Assembly: GCF_000725485.1 (NCBI RefSeq)
Contig: NZ_JOAG01000033.1
Location: 1-64,000, forward strand
Length of the DNA stretch: 64,000 nt
Direction: 5' to 3'
Origin: Nonomuraea candida
GTDB taxonomy: Bacteria > Actinomycetota > Actinomycetes > Streptosporangiales > Streptosporangiaceae
Shown: positions 26,302 through 36,917 of the stretch, in pieces
Position numbering within the stretch: the first letter of the stretch is position 1
Layout: each line of letters begins with the position of its first letter
Position numbers and translations under genes: made by a program
Notes under the pieces: generated by a model
Told to the model about the DNA's origin: nothing
What the model saw: only the letters and a program-made list of their open reading frames with translations
Databases searched by the model: none

Positions 26302-26874
26302 CTATTTCTTGTGCTCCCGGTAGTGCCGGGCCGCGCGGGCGCGGTTCCCGCAGGCCGTCGAGCACCACTCCTGGCGCGGGTGCTCCTTGACGAAATAGAG
26401 CACGCAGCGGGGGGCCTGGCAGGTGCGCAGCAGGGCCCGGTCGGGGCCGGCGAGGAACTCCACGGCCGCCGTGGCGAGCCGGGCGCGCAGGCGGGCGGGC
26501 TCGTCCGCGCCGGTGGCGGAGGCCATGGTGAGGACGGGCTCGCCGTCCCAGGAGAGCTGCGGGGCCGTGGGCGCCGCCAGGGCCGTGGCGTTCACCAGCG
26601 CCAGCGCCTCCCCGAACGCGGGCAGGTCCGCCGCGTCCGCCCGGCTCGGCGGCTCGGGGGCGACGGCCCTGGCCAGCAGGGCGCGTACGGCCTGGCGCAG
26701 CCGTACGGTCTGCCGCCACGCCTCCTCCGAGGCCGTGAAGCCGGCGTCCACGCCCAGGTCGGCCGCGTGCGCGCGGGCCCAGGCCGTCAGGCCGGCCGCG
26801 TCCGGCAGGTCGTCGACCGGGCCGCGCCGGTCGGCCCTGACCGTGCCGGCGAATTCCAGGGTGAGAGAGGACAT
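26302..26874 (-). CDS. ABATE/CGNR zinc-finger protein, putative transcriptional regulator
   Basis: The 190-residue protein has the N-terminal ABATE domain (described for the family as a putative stress-induced regulator) and a C-terminal CGNR zinc finger: CQAPRCVLYFV then WCSTACGNRARAARH, giving four Cys for one zinc. CGNR proteins are presumed DNA binders. ATG 26874 has no SD and TAGATT 6 nt upstream looks like a leaderless -10 embedded in a TCTAACG site. The same sites are concentrated before the downstream VOC operon, so this protein may regulate itself and that operon. Confidence 0.8.
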   Translation of the reverse strand: MSSLTLEFAGTVRADRRGPVDDLPDAAGLTAWARAHAADLGVDAGFTASEEAWRQTVRLRQAVRALLARAVAPEPPSRADAADLPAFGEALALVNATALAAPTAPQLSWDGEPVLTMASATGADEPARLRARLATAAVEFLAGPDRALLRTCQAPRCVLYFVKEHPRQEWCSTACGNRARAARHYREHKK

Positions 26875-26880
26875 GCCCTC

Positions 26881-26915
26881 AATCTAACGCCTTCCTGTGG
26901 ACGCAGCCGTTAGAC
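26881..26915. promoter_or_regulatory. ABATE gene promoter with paired TCTAACG sites
   Basis: Plus-strand ATCTAACGCC (26882-26891) and GCCGTTAGAC (26906-26915) are inverted copies of the same half-site, spaced 14 bp apart. The first covers the presumed leaderless -10 TAGATT on the minus strand; the second lies at the -35 region. This supports autoregulation. Confidence 0.5.
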
Positions 26916-26969
26916 GCGCGACCCCCTGCGGGCGTGCCGCACACCGGCTCCGGCAGGCCGGACGGCGGC

Positions 26970-27938
26970 TCAGGTACGGCGGAAGGTGTGGCGGTAGGCC
27001 AGCGGTGACACGCCGACGGCCGCGTGCAGGTGCTGGCGCAGCGAGACCGCTGTGCCGAACCCCGCCCGCCTGGCCACCTCCTCCACGCCCAGGTCCGTGG
27101 TCTCCAGCAGGTGGCGGGCGTGCTGCACGCGCTGGCCGTTCAGCCAGCGGGCCGGGCTCTGGCCGGTCTCCTCGCGAAAGCGCCTGGTGAACGTGCGCAC
27201 GCTCATCCTGGCGTGCCGGGCCAGCGCGTTCAGGTCGAGCGGGGCGTCCAGGTGGGCCAGCATCCAGTCGCGGGTGGCCGCCGTGCCGCCGCCGCTGCCG
27301 TACGGGAGCGGCCGGTCGATGTACTGGGCCTGGCCGCCCTCCCGCCACGGCGGCATCACGCAGCGCCGGGCCGCCCTGTTGGCCACCGCGCTGCCGAAGT
27401 CGCGCCTGATCACGTGCAGGCACAGATCCAGCCCAGCCGCCACGCCCGCCGAGGTCAGCACGTCGCCGTCGTCCACGAACAACACGTCGGGGTCCAGCTC
27501 GACCCGGGGGAACAGGCGGCGGAACCGGTCGGCCTCGCGCCAGTGGGTGGTGGCCCGACGGCCGTCGAGCAGGCCCGCCGCGGCCAGCACGAACGAGCCC
27601 GTGCAGATCGACATCGTCCGGGGCCGGCCGCGCAGGGCGTCGCGCAGCGGGCCGCTGATCGTGCCGTCCTTCATCGCCCGGCCGCCGTGGATGCCGGGCA
27701 CCACGACCGTGTCGGCGGTGTCGAGGACGTCGAGGTCGTGGTCGGGCAGCACGGTGTAGCCCGCGGAGCACCGCACCGGCCCGCGGTTCTCCGAGCAGGT
27801 CACCACCTCATACAGCCGCTCGCCCGCCGCCGTCTCCGCCGTCCGGAACACCTGGCCGGGCACACCGAGGTCGAGCGGGGCGAAGTGGTCGAGCACGACG
27901 ACCGCGACACGATGCGGCATGGCCGGATTCTTGCACAT
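26970..27938 (-). CDS. GlxA-family transcriptional regulator (DJ-1/PfpI + AraC HTH)
   Basis: The 322-residue second GlxA-type regulator of the window has an N-terminal DJ-1/PfpI domain (AVVVLDHFAPLDLGVPGQVF; SICTGSFVLAAAGLLDGRRATTHW with the elbow Cys) and a C-terminal AraC HTH (ARMSVRTFTRRFREETGQSP). ATG 27938 (MCKNPAMPHR) is preferred because GGAAAG lies 5 nt upstream; ATG 27920 is the alternative. It is divergent from the MFS gene at 27992 across 53 bp and may control it. Confidence 0.85.
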   Translation of the reverse strand: MCKNPAMPHRVAVVVLDHFAPLDLGVPGQVFRTAETAAGERLYEVVTCSENRGPVRCSAGYTVLPDHDLDVLDTADTVVVPGIHGGRAMKDGTISGPLRDALRGRPRTMSICTGSFVLAAAGLLDGRRATTHWREADRFRRLFPRVELDPDVLFVDDGDVLTSAGVAAGLDLCLHVIRRDFGSAVANRAARRCVMPPWREGGQAQYIDRPLPYGSGGGTAATRDWMLAHLDAPLDLNALARHARMSVRTFTRRFREETGQSPARWLNGQRVQHARHLLETTDLGVEEVARRAGFGTAVSLRQHLHAAVGVSPLAYRHTFRRT

Positions 27939-27991
27939 ATTGGCTTTCCGGCCACTCGTAGCCATGGAAAGGGATAAATCAGGATTGGCGC

Positions 27992-29344
27992 ATGACTGTG
28001 AGCACCACCGCCCCCACCCGCCGGCGGTTGCACCGGGCCTGGTACGTCGCGGCCGTCGCGTTCGTGGCCATCCTGGGCTCCGCCGGCTTCCGCGCCACCC
28101 CCGGCGTGCTGATCACGCCGTTGCAGGAGGAGTTCGGCTGGTCGACCGGCACCATCTCGCTGGCCGTGTCGATCAACCTGGTGCTCTACGGCCTGACCGC
28201 GCCCTTCGCCGCCGCGCTGATGGACCGCTTCGGCATGCGGCGCGTGGTCGCCGTCGCCCTCCTGCTGATCGCCGGGGGCAGCGGGTTCACCGTGCTCATG
28301 ACGGCGAGCTGGCAGCTCCTGCTCTGCTGGGGCGTGCTGGTGGGGCTGGGCACCGGGTCGATGGCGCTGGTGTTCGCCGCCACGGTGGTGGACCGCTGGT
28401 TCGTGCGCCACCGCGGGCTGGTCACCGGCGTGCTGACCGCCGCGGGGGCGACCGGGCAGCTCGTCTTCCTGCCCGTGCTCGCGCAGCTCGCGCAGGGGCC
28501 CGGGTGGCGGTTCGCCTCCCTGACGGTGGCCGTGGCGGCGCTGGCCGTGGTGCCGTTCGTGTGGTGGCTGCTGCGCGACCGGCCCGCGGACGTGGGCACG
28601 ACCGCGCTGGGCGCGGAGCCGGCGCCCGGGCCCGGCACAGGCGGCACAAGCGACACAGGCGACACAGGCGGCGCGGCGGGTGCGGCCGCTCGAACGGGTG
28701 CGGCGGTGGCCGGGGGCGCGGGCTCCCCGGCCCGGGTCAACGCGGCCGTCAGGGCCGTCACCGTGCTCTTCTCCGCCGCCAGGACGCGCCCGTTCTGGCT
28801 GCTCGCCGGCGGCTTCGCGATCTGCGGCATCAGCACGAACGGCCTGGTCGGCACGCACTTCATCCCCGCCGCCCACGACCACGGCATGCCCCAGCCCGTC
28901 GCCGCCGGCCTGCTCGCGGTCATCGGCGTGTTCGACATCGTGGGCACCGTCGCCTCGGGCTGGCTCAGCGACCGGGTCAGCCCCAAGATGCTGCTCGGCG
29001 TCTACTACGGCCTGCGCGGGCTGTCGCTGATGGTGCTGCCCGGCCTGTTCGCGGCGACGACCGAGCCCAGCATGCTGATCTTCATCGTGTTCTACGGCCT
29101 GGACTGGGTGGCGACCGTGCCACCCACCGTGGCGCTGTGCCGGCAGGTCTACGGGCCCGACGGGGCCGTGGTGTTCGGCTGGGTGTTCGGCGCGCACCAG
29201 GTCGGGGCCGCCATCGCCGCCGTCGGCGCCGGCCTCACCCGCGACCACCTGGGCGCCTACGACCTGGCCTGGTACGCCGCGGGCGCCCTCTGCCTCCTCG
29301 CCGCCGGCATGTCCCTGGCCATCGGGCATGCTAGGAGACGATGA
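27992..29344 (+). CDS. MFS transporter
   Basis: The 450-residue major facilitator protein resembles the OxlT/monocarboxylate-type subgroup: first span WYVAAVAFVAILGSAGFRATPGVL, EFGWSTGTISLAVSINLVLYGL, and the loop motif MDRFGMRRVV. A low-complexity Gly/Thr/Ala-rich central cytoplasmic loop (about residues 205-248) separates the two six-span halves. Substrate unknown. The divergent GlxA gene is a likely regulator, and the stop overlaps the PTH2-like gene by 4 nt. Confidence 0.82.
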   Translation: MTVSTTAPTRRRLHRAWYVAAVAFVAILGSAGFRATPGVLITPLQEEFGWSTGTISLAVSINLVLYGLTAPFAAALMDRFGMRRVVAVALLLIAGGSGFTVLMTASWQLLLCWGVLVGLGTGSMALVFAATVVDRWFVRHRGLVTGVLTAAGATGQLVFLPVLAQLAQGPGWRFASLTVAVAALAVVPFVWWLLRDRPADVGTTALGAEPAPGPGTGGTSDTGDTGGAAGAAARTGAAVAGGAGSPARVNAAVRAVTVLFSAARTRPFWLLAGGFAICGISTNGLVGTHFIPAAHDHGMPQPVAAGLLAVIGVFDIVGTVASGWLSDRVSPKMLLGVYYGLRGLSLMVLPGLFAATTEPSMLIFIVFYGLDWVATVPPTVALCRQVYGPDGAVVFGWVFGAHQVGAAIAAVGAGLTRDHLGAYDLAWYAAGALCLLAAGMSLAIGHARRR

Positions 29345-30003
29345 ACTCCGAGCTGTATGTCCTGCCCCTGGTCGTGCGGATCGAGCGGGCCGCCCCTCCC
29401 GAGCGCACCGACGCGCTGGAGGCGGCCGCCATGGCCGTGCTGAGCCTGCTCGACGACCCGGGAGAGTGGACCGCCGAGCTGCACGCCTGGCAGTCCACCG
29501 GAAAGATCCGCAAGGTGGTGCGCCGGGCCAGGGGCGCCGAGTGGCGCCGGGCGGTCGCGCTGCCCGGCCGCACGATCGAGCACCGCACCGCCGAGGTGCG
29601 CGTGCACCCGCCCGTGCCGCTCGACGACTGGCCGCGCGACCTGGCGCGGCTTCAGGTGTCGGGCACCGACCTGACCGACAGCGCCGCGCCCGGCCCCGCC
29701 GCGCCGCCGACCCTGTGGGCCAACCCCGGCCTGGAGATGACCGCGGGCAAGGCCATGGCCCAGGCCGGGCACGCCGCCCAGCTCGCCTGGTGGGCCAGCG
29801 ACGCCGGCGAGCGGGCGGCCTGGCGGGAGCGGGGGCTGGCGGTGTCGGTGCGCACGGCCGCCGACCGGGCCGGCTTCGACGCCATGGTGGCCGCCGGGCT
29901 GCCGGTGGTGCGCGACGCGGGGTTCACCGAGATCGAGCCGGGGTCGTGCACGTTCGTGGCCGAGGCGCCGTGGCTGTCGGGCCGCGTCCACGTCCGGCCG
30001 TGA
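29341..30003 (+). CDS. Peptidyl-tRNA hydrolase PTH2-family protein
   Basis: The 220-residue protein contains a PTH2-type domain in its second half, with the hallmark MTAGKAMAQAGHAAQLAWW (Lys and Gly-His-Ala positions of archaeal/eukaryotic Pth2) and a late FTEIEPGSCTFVAEAP strand. The N-terminal 110 residues are specific to actinobacterial members. Bacteria already use Pth1, so a role other than bulk peptidyl-tRNA recycling is possible. It overlaps the MFS gene stop by 4 nt (ATGA). Confidence 0.8.
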   Translation: MNSELYVLPLVVRIERAAPPERTDALEAAAMAVLSLLDDPGEWTAELHAWQSTGKIRKVVRRARGAEWRRAVALPGRTIEHRTAEVRVHPPVPLDDWPRDLARLQVSGTDLTDSAAPGPAAPPTLWANPGLEMTAGKAMAQAGHAAQLAWWASDAGERAAWRERGLAVSVRTAADRAGFDAMVAAGLPVVRDAGFTEIEPGSCTFVAEAPWLSGRVHVRP

Positions 30004-30014
30004 GCCTTCGGCGA

Positions 30015-30076
30015 CCCTGAACGGGGTCAGTCCTTGAGCCCGGTCCTGAGCCTCCAGCGGCCCTGAACGGGGTCAG
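30015..30076. repeat. Duplicated CCCTGAACGGGGTCAG element between convergent genes
   Basis: CCCTGAACGGGGTCAG occurs at 30015-30030 and again at 30061-30076, each followed by a CCTTGA variant; each copy can form a small hairpin (GACCC/GGGGTC). The second copy overlaps the end of the DUF3616 gene. Probably a transcription end region. Confidence 0.5.
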
Positions 30077-31038
30077 GCCTTGAAGACGTCGGCGAGCACG
30101 CCGCCCGCCGGGGTGAGCCTGGCGGGCGACGGGCTGTCGTACACGACCATGAGCCTGCCGTCCGCCAGCCGGACCAGCCCCTCCGGGTGATCGCAGCCCA
30201 CGCCGAAGGGCAGCTCCAGCACGGTCTCCAGGTCGCCGGCCGCGGCCACGCCCCGGCGGTCCAGGGGCCAGCGCACGACGCGTACCGGGCCGTCGAGGTC
30301 CATCGTGGGGCCGGCCAGCAGCAGCAGCGCGTCCCCGTCCGGGCACATGTCGCGCACGCCCAGCCCGCCGAGGTCGAGGAAGTGCTTGCGGTACGGCTCC
30401 GCCGGCCGCAGCCGCCCCCTGCCCGCCTCCTCGATCCGCAGCTCCAGCACCACCGCCCAGCCCCGCAGCACGGGACCGCGCAGGCCCAGCCAGACGCGGC
30501 CGGCGGTGACCGCGATGCCCTCGACGTCGAAGCCGTTGTCCTTGCCCGGCAGCGCCAGGAACGGCGCCAGGTGCCGGTCGTGCTTGAGCCGCGCGGTGAG
30601 GCTCTGCGCGCCCGACATGATCGAGCCGGGCCGCGGCGTCCCGGTGGCCGGGTCCAGCGGCAGGCGGGCCAGGATGAAGCGGTTCTCCTCCCTGAGCACG
30701 GTGGCCAGCCGGTCGGCGGCCTTCTCCGGGTCCTTGGACTTGACCTTCCTGCGCTTCAGGCTGTGCGAGCCGGCCAGCCAGAGGTGGCCGTCCGCGTGGG
30801 CCAGGCCCTCGATGTCGGCCTCGTCCTCCGGGCCCGCGGGCAGCTCCACATAGTCGGCCAGGCGGAAGGAACGCTGGTCGCCGTAGTGGTCGCCGGTCCA
30901 GGTGAGGTGCTCGAAGGAGGCGGTCTCGTCCCCGGCGACCCACAGGCCGGTGGCGCTCTGACGGATCGCCGAGAGGTTCGTGTGCGTCTGAGACGCTCGC
31001 GAGGCGTGGTCGAATCGCAGCTCAACCTGTTCCACCAC
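30073..31038 (-). CDS. DUF3616 domain-containing protein
   Basis: The 321-residue protein matches DUF3616: it starts LSAIRQSATGLWVAGDETASFEHL and has repeated blade-like segments (ADIEGLAHADGHLWLAGSHSLKRRK; FDVEGIAVTAGRVWLGLRGPVLRGWAVVLEL; HPEGLVRLADGRLMVVYDSPS) suggesting a beta-propeller. No signal peptide is seen. The role is unknown. GTG 31038 (or GTG 31035) is the start; no SD is clear. Confidence 0.78.
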   Translation of the reverse strand: MVEQVELRFDHASRASQTHTNLSAIRQSATGLWVAGDETASFEHLTWTGDHYGDQRSFRLADYVELPAGPEDEADIEGLAHADGHLWLAGSHSLKRRKVKSKDPEKAADRLATVLREENRFILARLPLDPATGTPRPGSIMSGAQSLTARLKHDRHLAPFLALPGKDNGFDVEGIAVTAGRVWLGLRGPVLRGWAVVLELRIEEAGRGRLRPAEPYRKHFLDLGGLGVRDMCPDGDALLLLAGPTMDLDGPVRVVRWPLDRRGVAAAGDLETVLELPFGVGCDHPEGLVRLADGRLMVVYDSPSPARLTPAGGVLADVFKA

Positions 31039-31088
31039 GCCATGATTGCACTTCGGTAGCTTCCGAGGCGCGATGGCGGGATATGTCG

Positions 31089-31094
31089 TACGCT
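31089..31094 (+). promoter_or_regulatory. Putative -10 of a leaderless mRNA (TACGCT)
   Basis: TACGCT lies 6 nt before the in-frame GTG 31101 of the next gene, without an SD. It favours GTG 31101 over the earlier ATG 31083. Confidence 0.4.
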
Positions 31095-31100
31095 CCCGTC

Positions 31101-32036
31101 GTGCTCCAAGGGGAAGAAGAGATCAAGGGCTCCCAAGAGAGAACGGCCGCAAGGCGTGGGGTCCCCACTTCTCCGCCCAAACGCTCCCGCATCGGCGACA
31201 TTCGCATGCGGGTGGTGTACCGGGGGCTGGCCGTGGCCGCCGCCGCCGCGGCCGTCGCCGTGGCGCTGGTCGTGGTGCTCCCGTCGGAGCCGGACGAGGT
31301 CGCGGCGGGGCCGGTAACCGCGCCGCCGGCCGCACCGCCCTCGTCCGGCCCCGCGCCGACCCCGGCTGCCACTGTGTCGTCCACTGTGTCGGCCGCCGCT
31401 GTGTCGGGCGCCACTGTGGCGGCCACCCCGCCGGCTGCCGCGTCGCAGAGCGCCGCGCCGCCCGGCGCGACCCCGACGCCGGGCGTCTCGCTCGCCCCCG
31501 GCTACACGGCCATGGAGGCCCTGTACGCCGACCCGCGCGTCCCCCGGCTCACCCGTGGCGTCAAGCGCATGGCCCTGCGCGACCCCGGCAAGCGCGTCAT
31601 CAAGGACCGGCGCACCGGCCTGGCCGTGCCGCGGCTGCCGGGACGGTGGAAGACGTCGGGGGCGGCGCCGTTCACCACCAAGCAGGTGCTGCCCAGACAG
31701 CGGGGCACGAGCCTGCGCGGCATGTTCGTGACCTGCCCGCTGCCCATCATGGAGCAGCGCTCCCCGCGGGACACGGCGCTGCTGGCCGCCCGGTGGACGC
31801 TCAACCACCACCCCAAGGGCTCGCGCATCACGTGGCTGGCCTCCCAGCCGGTCAAGCGCGGCTGGATGCTCGCCTACCGCGTCACCTACGGCAAGCGCAC
31901 GTCACGGGCAGCGGTCGTGATCATGGACGGGGGAATGAGCAAGCCCGGTCTGGCGTTCGTCACAGTGCCTGACTCGCAGCGCAAACAGTGGCGCGACATC
32001 GGCCGCGTGGCCTCAGGGGTGCGTGTTCTAGGCTAG
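31101..32036 (+). CDS. Membrane-anchored protein of unknown function
   Basis: I do not recognise this protein (311 residues from GTG 31101; the frame opens at ATG 31083). It has a cytoplasmic Arg/Lys-rich start, one membrane span at about residues 40-60 (LAVAAAAAAVAVALVVVLP), a Pro/Ala/Thr/Ser linker of some 75 residues and an extracellular domain that begins near ADPRVPRLTRGVKRMALRDP. The end contains two Cys-free beta-rich segments (GWMLAYRVTYGKRTSRAAVVIMDG). It lies 6 nt before ftsH and may be co-transcribed with it. Linker DNA contains an ACTGTG(T/G)CGG triplet-like repeat around 31370-31420. Confidence 0.7.
   Translation: MLQGEEEIKGSQERTAARRGVPTSPPKRSRIGDIRMRVVYRGLAVAAAAAAVAVALVVVLPSEPDEVAAGPVTAPPAAPPSSGPAPTPAATVSSTVSAAAVSGATVAATPPAAASQSAAPPGATPTPGVSLAPGYTAMEALYADPRVPRLTRGVKRMALRDPGKRVIKDRRTGLAVPRLPGRWKTSGAAPFTTKQVLPRQRGTSLRGMFVTCPLPIMEQRSPRDTALLAARWTLNHHPKGSRITWLASQPVKRGWMLAYRVTYGKRTSRAAVVIMDGGMSKPGLAFVTVPDSQRKQWRDIGRVASGVRVLG
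32029..32034 (+). promoter_or_regulatory. Putative -10 before ftsH (TAGGCT)
   Basis: TAGGCT sits 8 nt before ATG 32043 inside the end of the preceding gene. It would give a leaderless ftsH message; the SD-led GTG 32073 is the competing start. Confidence 0.3.
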
Positions 32037-32042
32037 AAGATC

Positions 32043-34067
<2,025 letters not shown>

Positions 34068-34134
34068 GCAATTCGGGCGTTGCTTCGCGTCCGGCAGGGG
34101 CAGGTCTCCCGAGACGACTGATCGGGGGACCGTC

Positions 34135-34836
34135 GTGACACTGAATGACGAGCTTCTCGCCGGACTCGGAGACCAAGGACTGGAACAGATCGCCGGCATG
34201 CTCGGCACGGACACGCTGACCGCCCGCAAGGTCATCGAAGCCGTGTCGGGCACGATCGTGGGGGGCCTGGCCCGCAACGCCGAGCACCCGGACGGCGCCG
34301 ACGCCCTGCGCGGGGCGCTCGACGACCACATGGATGCCGACCCGTTCAACGGCGACGTGGCCTCGCTGGTGCGCGACGGGCACAGCATCCTCGCCCACGT
34401 GCTGGGCGGTCAGGGCACCGAGCAGGCCGCGGCCGGGCTCGCGCAGCTCGCCGGGGTCAGCTCGACGGCGATCATGAGACTGCTGCCGCTGATCGCACCC
34501 ATGATCATGTCGCTGCTCGCCGACCGGGCCGCCGGTCACGACATGGACGCCGGCGAAGTGGCCGACGACCTGAACCGCGAGCGCGCGGCCATCCCCGGCG
34601 GGCTGGGAGAGCTGATCGGCACGCTGCTGGGCGGCATCTTCGGGGCGGCGGGCGTGCCGCGCCAGGCCGGGCCGTACGAGGCGTACCGCACCGAGCACGA
34701 GATCACGCCGGAGCCCTACCGGGGCACCGGGCACGGGGCGGCGTCCGGACCCTACGGCGCCGGACGCGAGGCGGCGTCCGAGCCCTACCGCAGCGATTGG
34801 GACCCCGCCCCGGGCACGTCGAACCCCGACTGGTGA
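34135..34836 (+). CDS. DUF937 domain-containing protein
   Basis: The 233-residue protein contains the DUF937 fold (repeated helical LLPLIAPMIMSLLADRA and HVLGGQGTEQAAAGLAQLAGVS segments) that is related to the YidB family. The tail from about residue 180 is Tyr/Gly/Pro-rich with three EPYR/GPYG-type repeats. GTG 34135 follows GGGGGA at 5 nt. No function is established. The next gene follows 10-16 nt later on the same strand. Confidence 0.8.
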   Translation: MTLNDELLAGLGDQGLEQIAGMLGTDTLTARKVIEAVSGTIVGGLARNAEHPDGADALRGALDDHMDADPFNGDVASLVRDGHSILAHVLGGQGTEQAAAGLAQLAGVSSTAIMRLLPLIAPMIMSLLADRAAGHDMDAGEVADDLNRERAAIPGGLGELIGTLLGGIFGAAGVPRQAGPYEAYRTEHEITPEPYRGTGHGAASGPYGAGREAASEPYRSDWDPAPGTSNPDW

Positions 34837-34840
34837 CCGG

Positions 34841-34846
34841 TAAGCT
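34841..34846 (+). promoter_or_regulatory. Putative -10 before maf (TAAGCT)
   Basis: TAAGCT is 6 nt before GTG 34853 and directly abuts ATG 34847, so it supports GTG 34853 as a leaderless start. Confidence 0.35.
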
Positions 34847-34852
34847 ATGCCG

Positions 34853-35434
34853 GTGATCGTCTTGGCCTCAGCCTCCTCCGCCCGCCTGGCCCTCCTGCGC
34901 AGCGCAGGTCTCGACCCCAAAGTGATCGTCAGCGGGGTCGACGAGGAGAGCTACTCCGCCCACTCGCCCGCGGCCCTCAGCCGGGTGCTGGCCACGGCCA
35001 AGGCGGAGGCGGTCGCGGGCGGGCTCGAAGAGGGCCTGGTCATCGGGTGCGACTCGATCCTGGAGCTCGACGGCCGCCCCTACGGCAAGCCGGCCACCCG
35101 CGAGGAGGCCACGGAGCGCTGGCGCCTCATGCGCGGCCGCACCGGGCGCCTGGTCACCGGCCACTGCGTGATCGACGTCGCGGCCGGCCGCCAGGTGGCC
35201 GAGGTCGCCACCACCGTGGTGCGCTTCGGCCAGCCGTCGGAGGAGGAGATCGCCGCCTACGTCGCCACCGACGAGCCGCTCGGCCTGGCCGGGGCGTTCA
35301 GCATCGACGGGCGCGGCGGCTGGTTCGTCGAGGGCATCGAGGGCGACCACGGCAACGTGCTCGGCCTGTCGCTGCCGCTGCTGCGCGAGCTGTTCGCCGA
35401 ACTCGGCTACGCGGTGACGTCGTTCTGGCGCTAG
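34853..35434 (+). CDS. maf: Maf-family nucleotide pyrophosphatase
   Basis: The 193-residue protein (ATG 34847 would add two residues) is a housecleaning nucleotide hydrolase. It starts [20 protein letters not shown], the Maf phosphate loop, though SSARL replaces the usual [29 protein letters not shown] with the catalytic Asp, and [29 protein letters not shown] complete the family pattern. It removes non-canonical or modified NTPs (dTTP/UTP or m7GTP type); the subtype is not clear. Confidence 0.88.
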   Translation: MIVLASASSARLALLRSAGLDPKVIVSGVDEESYSAHSPAALSRVLATAKAEAVAGGLEEGLVIGCDSILELDGRPYGKPATREEATERWRLMRGRTGRLVTGHCVIDVAAGRQVAEVATTVVRFGQPSEEEIAAYVATDEPLGLAGAFSIDGRGGWFVEGIEGDHGNVLGLSLPLLRELFAELGYAVTSFWR

Positions 35435-35437
35435 CCT
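35432..35437 (+). promoter_or_regulatory. Putative -10 of a leaderless mRNA (TAGCCT)
   Basis: TAGCCT begins within the maf stop codon and lies 7 nt before ATG 35445, with no SD between. Confidence 0.35.
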
Positions 35438-35444
35438 GCCGGGC

Positions 35445-36179
35445 ATGCGATCAGTGCGTGATTTCACCGCCGGTGTGGGCTTTCTCTTCCAGGGTTTCGG
35501 CTGGGTCGCCAAGAACACCCGGTGGTGGTTGTTCGGGCTGATCCCGGCGCTGATCGCGTTCAGCGTCTATGCCGTGGCGCTGATCTTCCTGGGCACGAAC
35601 GCCTCGGCGCTGGCCGAGTTCCTGACGCCGTTCGCCGACTCGTGGAGCTGGGCGGAGCTGTTCCGCACGCTGGTGGGGATCGCCCTGTTCATCGGGGGGC
35701 TGGCGCTGGCGGTGCTCACGTTCGCGGCGATCACCCTGGTGATCGGGGAGCCGTTCTACGAGAAGTTGTCGGCGGCGGCGGACGTGCTGGAGAAGGAGGA
35801 GGAGCAGCCGTGGTGGCGTACGTTGCCGCGCTCCATCCGCGACAGCCTGGTGACGCTCTTCTACGTGCTGCTGTTCACGATTCCGCTGTTCTTCCTGGGG
35901 TTCGTGCCGGTGGTGGGGCAGACGGTGGTGCCCGTGCTGGGAGCCGCCGTCTCCGGGTTCTTCCTCACGGTGGAGCTCACGACGCTCGCCCTGGAACGGC
36001 GGGGCATGTCCCGCAAGCAGCGCTTCGCCCTGCTGCGGGCCAACAAGGCCAGCGCGCTGGGGTTCGGGGTGGCGGGCTTCCTGCTGTTCCTGGTGCCGTT
36101 CGTGGCCGTCATCGCCATGCCGGCGGCGGTGGCGGGGGCGGCCCTGCTCGTCCGCACCCGCCTGGCCCCGGTCTCCTGA
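35445..36179 (+). CDS. EI24 domain-containing membrane protein (CysZ-like)
   Basis: The 244-residue protein has four to five membrane spans (about 25-50, 70-95, 140-185 and 210-240) with the EI24/CysZ pattern: VGFLFQGFGWVAKNTRWW at the start, LVIGEPFYEKLSAAADVLE and a long central helix pair. CysZ members permit sulfate uptake; actinobacterial EI24 proteins are uncharacterised. It lies 10 nt after maf. Confidence 0.8.
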   Translation: MRSVRDFTAGVGFLFQGFGWVAKNTRWWLFGLIPALIAFSVYAVALIFLGTNASALAEFLTPFADSWSWAELFRTLVGIALFIGGLALAVLTFAAITLVIGEPFYEKLSAAADVLEKEEEQPWWRTLPRSIRDSLVTLFYVLLFTIPLFFLGFVPVVGQTVVPVLGAAVSGFFLTVELTTLALERRGMSRKQRFALLRANKASALGFGVAGFLLFLVPFVAVIAMPAAVAGAALLVRTRLAPVS

Positions 36180-36276
36180 ACCGCCGGCCGTCCCCGGCCG
36201 TTCTGCGCGGGACGCCTTCTGACGGGACGCCTCCGCCCTGCTCGGACTCCGCCGGGACGCCGCCGGCGCCGGCCGT

Positions 36277-36660
36277 TCACGCCTCGCGACCGGACGTGAG
36301 GCCGCGCCCGAGCGTCCGGTCCAGGCCGATGCGGGTGAGCCACCCCAGGCCGGCGGTGAACAGCGGCGGCCACACGATCGGCCCGAACGTGTAACCGACC
36401 AGCACCGCGAGCGGGATCCAGACACGGTGCACGGCCTGGTGCAGGACTCCCGGCGGGCGTACCCCCGCCAGTCGCGCCAGGTCGGGCAGCACGAACAGCA
36501 GGACGGCGGCGGCGGTGGTGGGCAGGCCGTACTTGACGCTCTCGAACACCGCGAACGCGGCCAGGAACAGCGTCAGCGCTCCCCAGGCGATCCTGCGCGG
36601 CAGGCCGACGGCGTCGCGGGCGGGCTGGGAGAGGTCGTCACGCGAGCCTTCGATAGTCAC
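36277..36660 (-). CDS. DUF4260-like small membrane protein
   Basis: The 127-residue protein has three to four spans and ends GWLTRIGLDRTLGRGL, close to the AHxGFDRxLGYGLK end of DUF4260 proteins; VLPDLARLAGVRPPG also fits. The role is unknown. GTG 36660 is chosen because the membrane domain starts soon after and TACGCT lies 7 nt upstream (plus-strand 36668-36673), as for a leaderless mRNA. The frame stays open to 36792 but that part is Gly/Ala-rich and unlikely. Confidence 0.65.
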   Translation of the reverse strand: MTIEGSRDDLSQPARDAVGLPRRIAWGALTLFLAAFAVFESVKYGLPTTAAAVLLFVLPDLARLAGVRPPGVLHQAVHRVWIPLAVLVGYTFGPIVWPPLFTAGLGWLTRIGLDRTLGRGLTSGREA

Positions 36661-36667
36661 ACCCGTC

Positions 36668-36673
36668 AGCGTA
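36668..36673 (-). promoter_or_regulatory. Putative -10 of a leaderless mRNA (TACGCT)
   Basis: TACGCT on the minus strand lies 7 nt before GTG 36660. The rest of the 257-bp gap up to 36917 shows no other feature. Confidence 0.35.
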
Positions 36674-36917
36674 TGCCGTAGATCACCTTCGGCCCACCTC
36701 CCGGCGACGCCATCCTTCCCCCCGAGGCCACAGGCTGCGCGACCTGGAGCGCCCGACGCTCCGGCCGCCCCGAACGGGCCGCCGGGAGGCACAGGACGAG
36801 ATGTGTCCGGCCGGCTCGACGTGGTTGTCCACAGCCGCTGAGCGCCCGGCCCGCTTCATCCACAGAAGCGACCTGAGCCCCGTCGGCGCCCCCGAACACC
36901 GGGCACCCTAGGGACCC

